Positions 5,978-9,883 of a stretch of DNA of 9,883 bases are shown piece by piece. Numbering within the stretch: the stretch's first letter is position 1; every line of letters begins with the position of its first letter. The stretch comes from an uncultured Eubacteriales bacterium (GTDB lineage Bacteria > Bacillota > Clostridia > Christensenellales > Pumilibacteraceae). A model generated the notes under the pieces. That model did no database searches. It was not told where the DNA came from and saw only the letters and a list, made by a program, of their open reading frames with translations. Position numbers and translations under genes: made by a program. Location: the NCBI GenBank assembly GCA_900553005.1, contig USBU01000029.1:1-9883 (forward strand), written 5' to 3'.

Positions 5978-7255
5978 ATGCCGACGGTTTTGATTAAAAA
6001 CGCTTCTTTGGTGCGCGATTCCGTAAAGGAAGCGGACGTGTTTGTAAAGGACGGTATTATTACGAAAATAGGCCGGGTTGACCGCGGCGCGGATGTAATC
6101 GTGAACGGAGAGGGAAAGCATCTATTTTACGGCTTTTGCGATATGCACGCTCATTTGAGAGAGCCTGGTTTCGAGAGCAAGGAGACCGTTGCCTCCGGTG
6201 TGCGCGCTGCCGTAAGGGGCGGTTTTACGGATATAGCCTGTATGCCCAACACTAATCCCGTAAACGACAATAAGGTAGTTACCGAATATATAATACGGCG
6301 CGCCCGCGAAGAAGGTTTTGCCAACGTTTATCCCGTGGGCGCGATTACGAAGGGTTCAGACGGAAAGGAGCTGAGCGAAATGTCCGCAATGAAAAATGCG
6401 GGGATTATCGCCGTCAGCGACGACGGAAAACCGGTTTCCGACGGCAGAATGATGCGCCTCGCGCTGGAATACGCTTCTACCGTGGGGCTTCCCGTGCTGT
6501 CGCACAGCGAGGATAAAAGTCTGTCTGCAGACGGCGTGGTAAACGAGGGCGTTGCCGGAGAAATCTGCGGTCTTAAGGGGATCACCCGCGCAGCGGAGGA
6601 GGCGGCAGTCGCAAGAGAAATGATACTTGCCGAGACGCTCGGCGTGCCCGTTCACCTTTGCCATGTAAGCACGCGCGGCTCGGTGGAGCTTATAAGATTT
6701 TTCAAGAAAAAGGGCGTAAAGGTTACGGCGGAGACCTGTCCGCATTATTTCGCTCTCAACGACGAGTGCATTGAAAAATTCGATACCAATACAAAGGTCA
6801 ATCCGCCCATACGCACGGAGGACGACCGCACCGCGGTTATAGAGGGGATAATGGACGGCACTATCGACGTCATTGCAACTGACCACGCGCCGCATTCCGC
6901 CTCCGACAAGAATACCGATTACGTCAGCGCGGCTTTCGGCATCAGCGGTCTGGAGACGGCTTTTGCGATAAGCTACAGCGTGCTTGTAAAATCCGGGTTG
7001 ATAGATATCGTAAAGCTTAACAGGCTTTTAAGCGTCCGTCCGCGTGAGATTTTGGGTTTGGACGGCAGACTGCGGGAGGGAGAAAAAGCCAATCTGACGC
7101 TTGCCGATCTCAATGCGGGATACGTAATCGACAGCGCGAATTTTGTATCCAAGGGCAGAAATACGCCCTTTAACGGTCTTTCGGTTTACGGTCTTATAAC
7201 GGACGTTATCGTTAACGGCGCGGTTAAATATCTGAACGGGGAATTGGTGCGGTAG
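5978..7255 (+). CDS. pyrC: Dihydroorotase, class I
   Basis: PyrC cyclises N-carbamoyl-aspartate to dihydroorotate, a reversible cytoplasmic step. The 425-residue chain is an amidohydrolase TIM barrel of the class I type found in Bacillus. Zinc ligands are visible: H57 and H59 in DMHAHLREPG, the bridging D149 in SDDGKP, H176 in SHSED, H229 in HLCHVST, and the catalytic D302 in ATDHAPH. MPNTNP (89-94) and NPPIR (275-279) are also family signatures. Nothing is missing and the length is normal. ATG 5978 is served by AGGAGG (5962-5967), located inside the end of pyrB, so translation is probably coupled. In B. subtilis the carbamoyl phosphate synthetase genes follow pyrC; here pyrK follows directly after one base. 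Confidence 0.97.
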   Translation: MPTVLIKNASLVRDSVKEADVFVKDGIITKIGRVDRGADVIVNGEGKHLFYGFCDMHAHLREPGFESKETVASGVRAAVRGGFTDIACMPNTNPVNDNKVVTEYIIRRAREEGFANVYPVGAITKGSDGKELSEMSAMKNAGIIAVSDDGKPVSDGRMMRLALEYASTVGLPVLSHSEDKSLSADGVVNEGVAGEICGLKGITRAAEEAAVAREMILAETLGVPVHLCHVSTRGSVELIRFFKKKGVKVTAETCPHYFALNDECIEKFDTNTKVNPPIRTEDDRTAVIEGIMDGTIDVIATDHAPHSASDKNTDYVSAAFGISGLETAFAISYSVLVKSGLIDIVKLNRLLSVRPREILGLDGRLREGEKANLTLADLNAGYVIDSANFVSKGRNTPFNGLSVYGLITDVIVNGAVKYLNGELVR

Positions 7256-7256
7256 G

Positions 7257-7982
7257 ATGAAAGAAGCCGATTATATCATTATATCCAACGTCGCTCTTAA
7301 TTCCGCGATATACGAAATGCGGCTTAAGGGCGATACGGGCGCGCTCAGCCGCAGCGGACAGTTTATAGACGTAGCCGTGACGGGTAAATATTTAAGGCGG
7401 CCTATTTCCGTATGCGACTATGACGAAAAAGGGCTTACGATCGTTTATAAGGTGGTCGGAGAGGGCACCGCGGCTTTAAGCCGTATGCGGCCGGGAGAAA
7501 GCGTGAACGCGCTGTGCGGACTGGGCAACGGCTTTGACGACGGCGCCGCCGCAAAGAAAATCGCGCTTGTGGGCGGAGGAGTCGGTCTGCCCCCTTTATA
7601 CGGGCTTGCGAAGCGTCTGAAAGAAAAGGGCGCGGTCTTTTCCGTACTGGCAGGCTTTAATTCTGCGGCGGATATGTATTATACTGATAATTTCCGAGCG
7701 TTGTGCGGCGACGTGCGCATTGCAACCGCTGACGGCTCGTTCGGGACGAAAGGCTTTGTAACCTCGCTTTTGGGCAAGGGTGAATTCGATTACTTTTACG
7801 CCTGCGGACCTGAACCCATGCTTGAAGCTCTGCTTAAAACGGGGCTTGACGGTCAGCTTTCCTACGAGGCGCGTATGGCTTGCGGCTTCGGCGTGTGCAT
7901 GGGCTGCAGCTGTAAAACGCGGTTAGGGTACAAGCGTATCTGCAAGGACGGCCCCGTCATGATAGCAAAGGAGATGAGATGA
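7257..7982 (+). CDS. pyrK: Dihydroorotate dehydrogenase B, electron transfer subunit
   Basis: PyrK passes electrons from dihydroorotate, via the FMN of PyrD, to NAD+ through FAD and a [2Fe-2S] cluster, as part of the PyrD2K2 heterotetramer. The 241-residue chain has a ferredoxin-reductase-like FAD domain with RRPIS (47-51), a nucleotide-binding GGGVGLPPLYGLAKRL (106-121) and ACGPEPML (182-189). The C-terminal cluster motif has C209, C214, C217 and C229 in C-X4-C-X2-C-X11-C spacing, ending in KRICKDGP. An extra cysteine (C219) also lies there. Length is close to the usual 250-260 residues. ATG 7257 starts one base after the pyrC stop with only a weak GGTAGG ahead, so it probably depends on coupled translation. 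The stop overlaps the pyrD start (ATGA). Confidence 0.96.
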   Translation: MKEADYIIISNVALNSAIYEMRLKGDTGALSRSGQFIDVAVTGKYLRRPISVCDYDEKGLTIVYKVVGEGTAALSRMRPGESVNALCGLGNGFDDGAAAKKIALVGGGVGLPPLYGLAKRLKEKGAVFSVLAGFNSAADMYYTDNFRALCGDVRIATADGSFGTKGFVTSLLGKGEFDYFYACGPEPMLEALLKTGLDGQLSYEARMACGFGVCMGCSCKTRLGYKRICKDGPVMIAKEMR

Positions 7983-8902
7983 TTGATTTAAGCGTCAGTC
8001 TCGGCGATATAAAACTGGACAATCCGGTTATTCCGGCGTCAGGCACGTTCGGCTACGGTTTGGAGTTTGCCGAGCTCTACGATATAAATATTCTTGGTTC
8101 GTTTTCCATAAAGGGCACAACTTCGGCCGAGCGTTTCGGCAATCCGTTGCCGCGCATCGCCGAAACTCCTTCGGGAATGCTTAATTCCGTGGGGCTGCAA
8201 AATCCCGGCGCCGAGGCGGTGGTAAACGAGTATTTCCCCAAGCTTAAAAAGGTTTACCGCAAAAAAGTTTTTGCAAATGTAGGCGGACACGACGTCGTAA
8301 GCTACATGAAGGCGGCCGAAATACTTTCCCGGGACGATATCGTTTGCGCGCTGGAGCTTAATATAAGCTGTCCCAACGTAAAGGAGGGAGGAATGGCGTT
8401 CGGCACCGATCCGGTGAAGGCGGCGGAAATCACCGCGGCGGTCAAGTCGGTTTCGGAAAAACCCGTTTTCGTCAAGCTGTCGCCCAACGTGACCTCCGTC
8501 GTTGACGTCGCTATTGCCGTCGCGGCCGCCGGCGCGGACGGAATCACGCTTATCAATACTCTTTTGGGCATGGCCGTCGATCGTAAAACAGGCAGGGCGA
8601 TTACCGCTGTGCCTCACGCCGGTCTTTCGGGTGCGGCGGTGAAACCTGTGGCGCTGAGAATGGTGCACGAGGTCGCCGGTGCGGTGGATCTGCCGATAAT
8701 AGGCATGGGCGGGATAGAAAGCGCCTGGGACGTAATAGAATTTATGTCGGTCGGCGCGTCGGCGGTTATGGTAGGCTCCAAAAATCTTACCGATCCGTTT
8801 ATCTGCAAGAAAATCATAGAGGAGCTTCCCGGCGTATTAAGCGAAATCGGGGTAAGCGATATAAAATCAATTATCGGGAGGACGGACAGATGCGCGAGGT
8901 AA
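7979..8902 (+). CDS. pyrD: Dihydroorotate dehydrogenase B, catalytic subunit (class 1B)
   Basis: PyrD oxidises dihydroorotate to orotate with FMN; paired with PyrK it uses NAD+ and is soluble. The 307-residue TIM-barrel chain carries ASGTFGYG (20-27), K45 in IKGTT, NSVGLQNPG (69-77), and NISCPN (128-133) with catalytic base C131. A cysteine there marks class 1, while class 2 quinone enzymes have serine. FMN phosphate-binding segments GMGGI (242-246) and VGASAVMVGS (258-267) follow. No membrane segment or N-terminal targeting helix is seen. ATG 7979 overlaps the pyrK stop by four bases and has AAGGAG (7968-7973). Its own end overlaps pyrF by 13 bases. Confidence 0.97.
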   Translation: MIDLSVSLGDIKLDNPVIPASGTFGYGLEFAELYDINILGSFSIKGTTSAERFGNPLPRIAETPSGMLNSVGLQNPGAEAVVNEYFPKLKKVYRKKVFANVGGHDVVSYMKAAEILSRDDIVCALELNISCPNVKEGGMAFGTDPVKAAEITAAVKSVSEKPVFVKLSPNVTSVVDVAIAVAAAGADGITLINTLLGMAVDRKTGRAITAVPHAGLSGAAVKPVALRMVHEVAGAVDLPIIGMGGIESAWDVIEFMSVGASAVMVGSKNLTDPFICKKIIEELPGVLSEIGVSDIKSIIGRTDRCAR

Positions 8903-9573
8903 TAATCGCATGCGACTTTAAAGACAGATCGGGGCTTGACGCCCTTCTTAAGGAGCTTAAGGGAGAGCGTCCTTATCTTAAAATAGGTATGGAGATGTAT
9001 TACCGTTACGGCTACGAGCTGGTGCGGAAGCTTAAGGACGAAGGCTATAAAATTTTTCTCGATTTAAAGCTACATGATATTCCCAATACCGTGGAGGCTG
9101 CGGCACGAGTTATCGCAGAGCTTAAAACCGATATGCTCAACGTGCACGCTGCGGGCGGACGGGAGATGATGCGCCGCGCGGCGCAGGCGGTCCGGGAAAT
9201 TTCTCCCGATACCAAAGTGATCGCGGTTACTCAGCTTACCTCAACGTCGCCCCAAATGCTGCGCGAGGAGCTGCTGATAGACGCGCCAATGACCGAAGCG
9301 GTGAGCTCTTACGCGCAAAACGCCAAGTCCGCCGGGCTTGACGGAGTGGTGTGCTCCGCGTTTGAGGCGCCTGACGTAAGTAAGCTCGGGCTTATATCCG
9401 TTACGCCGGGCATCCGGTTTGCCGGCGGCTCCGCAGACGATCAGAAGCGCGTGGTGACTCCGGATAAGGCGCGGGAGCTTGGCAGCGATTACATAGTCAT
9501 GGGACGCGCGATTACGGGCGCCGTGGACAAGCTGGCCGCGTACCGCCGCGCCGTGTCCGAATTCTGCGGATAA
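8890..9573 (+). CDS. pyrF: Orotidine 5'-phosphate decarboxylase
   Basis: PyrF removes CO2 from OMP to give UMP, the last step of the pathway. The 227-residue chain is a group I OMP decarboxylase, close to the usual 230-240. Substrate-binding D9 and K31 are present. The catalytic D-x-K-x-x-D is LDLKLHD with D58, K60 and D63, the last given by the partner subunit of the dimer. TPGIR (172-176) and VMGRAI (203-208) bind the phosphate. ATG 8890 lies inside the end of pyrD in another frame, 13 bases before that stop is complete, and is preceded by GGGAGG (8876-8881), so coupling is likely. A 41-bp gap separates it from pyrE. Confidence 0.97.
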   Translation: MREVIIACDFKDRSGLDALLKELKGERPYLKIGMEMYYRYGYELVRKLKDEGYKIFLDLKLHDIPNTVEAAARVIAELKTDMLNVHAAGGREMMRRAAQAVREISPDTKVIAVTQLTSTSPQMLREELLIDAPMTEAVSSYAQNAKSAGLDGVVCSAFEAPDVSKLGLISVTPGIRFAGGSADDQKRVVTPDKARELGSDYIVMGRAITGAVDKLAAYRRAVSEFCG

Positions 9574-9598
9574 CGGCATAACGACGAATTATATTTTC

Positions 9599-9604
9599 AA
9601 GGAG
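9599..9604 (+). promoter_or_regulatory. Ribosome binding site of pyrE
   Basis: AAGGAG, 10 bases before ATG 9615. It supports that start in the 41-bp pyrF-pyrE gap, which shows no terminator or promoter. Confidence 0.7.
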
Positions 9605-9614
9605 ATAGACTGAT

Positions 9615-9883
9615 ATGAACAATAAGGCTGCCGAATGTTTGCTTAAGATCAGGGCCGTTTATTTAAGACCGCAGGAGCCGTTTACCTGGGCAAGCGGTAT
9701 CAAATCGCCTATTTATTGCGACAACCGCATAGTTTTAAGTTATCCCGAGGCGCGGGACGTCATAGAGGACGGTTTGACGGAGCTAATAAAGCGCGAGTAT
9801 CCCGGCGCGGAGGCTGTGTTCGGCACGGCCACGGCGGGCATTGCGCACGCGGCTCTCGTCGCCGACCGCATGAAGCCTGTCTC
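9615..9883 (+). CDS. pyrE: Orotate phosphoribosyltransferase, N-terminal fragment
   Basis: PyrE joins orotate to PRPP to make OMP, the step before PyrF. The gene runs off the fragment end after about 89 codons, less than half of a normal chain of roughly 190-220 residues. Visible family segments are EPFTWASGIKSPIYCDNR (21-38), the orotate/PRPP side of the active site, and FGTATAGIAHAALVADRM (69-86). The catalytic lysine loop and the PRPP-binding motif lie beyond the end. The last seven bases are probably adapter. In PyrE, a leucine-proline pair usually follows the residue after ADRM, and the base at 9876 (C) fits a leucine codon, whereas the written sequence gives K-P-V. Genuine sequence may therefore stop at 9876. 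Confidence 0.93.
   Translation, partial: MNNKAAECLLKIRAVYLRPQEPFTWASGIKSPIYCDNRIVLSYPEARDVIEDGLTELIKREYPGAEAVFGTATAGIAHAALVADRMKPV
9877..9883 (+). other. Probable remnant of outgoing Tn5 mosaic end adapter
   Basis: The final bases are CTGTCTC, exactly the first seven bases of the reverse complement of the Tn5 mosaic end, in the orientation expected at the right edge of a tagmented fragment. Seven bases alone could be chance, but the left end has a full adapter and the PyrE protein pattern breaks at this point. Confidence 0.6.

Noticed and set aside
1..9883. A novel defence, mobile or biosynthetic system
   Set aside because: Every sizeable coding region is an identifiable nucleotide-synthesis or phosphatase gene with intact motifs; no repeats, CRISPR, prophage or unknown gene cluster was seen.

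Overview
The window is an ordinary housekeeping segment: the end of a purine operon, one small phosphatase gene, and a nearly complete de novo UMP operon. All genes are on the + strand. The organism is most likely an uncultured or gut-type Firmicute (Clostridia). The evidence is the Bacillus/Clostridium-style gene order pyrB-pyrC-pyrK-pyrD-pyrF-pyrE, the NAD-linked class 1B dihydroorotate dehydrogenase pair PyrK/PyrD, the long single-chain clade II PurL, strong AGGAGG-type ribosome binding sites, and an intrinsic-terminator attenuator ahead of pyrB. Base composition is roughly balanced. Genus cannot be read from this.

Layout. Positions 1-30 are not genomic: they are a Nextera/Tn5 sequencing adapter ending in the 19-bp mosaic end. 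Positions 31-359 are the last 108 codons of purD. purL (402-4112) follows and closes the purine operon at a 10-bp-stem terminator (4119-4158). A low-molecular-weight protein tyrosine phosphatase gene (4170-4661) stands alone. A non-coding stretch (4662-5060) holds weak hairpins, a 15-bp palindrome, a promoter, and a leader RNA with mutually exclusive hairpins and a T7 terminator. The pyr operon then runs pyrB (true start TTG 5061), pyrC, pyrK, pyrD, pyrF and the first part of pyrE, with gaps of 41 bp or less and several overlaps. The last 7 bases match the start of the same mosaic end in the outgoing direction, so the fragment is probably bounded by adapter on both sides.

How the genes work together. 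PurD makes GAR and PurL makes FGAM in IMP synthesis. PyrB, PyrC, PyrDK, PyrE and PyrF take carbamoyl phosphate plus aspartate to UMP. carAB, pyrR and a PyrI subunit are not in view.

I found no undescribed defence, mobile or biosynthetic system here. The part most worth a second look is the pyrB leader, which folds as a convincing attenuator but lacks the conserved PyrR recognition loop that I would expect in Bacilli. The most practical points are the adapter sequence and the two wrong gene starts that automatic annotation would produce (purD at 105 and pyrB at 4965).
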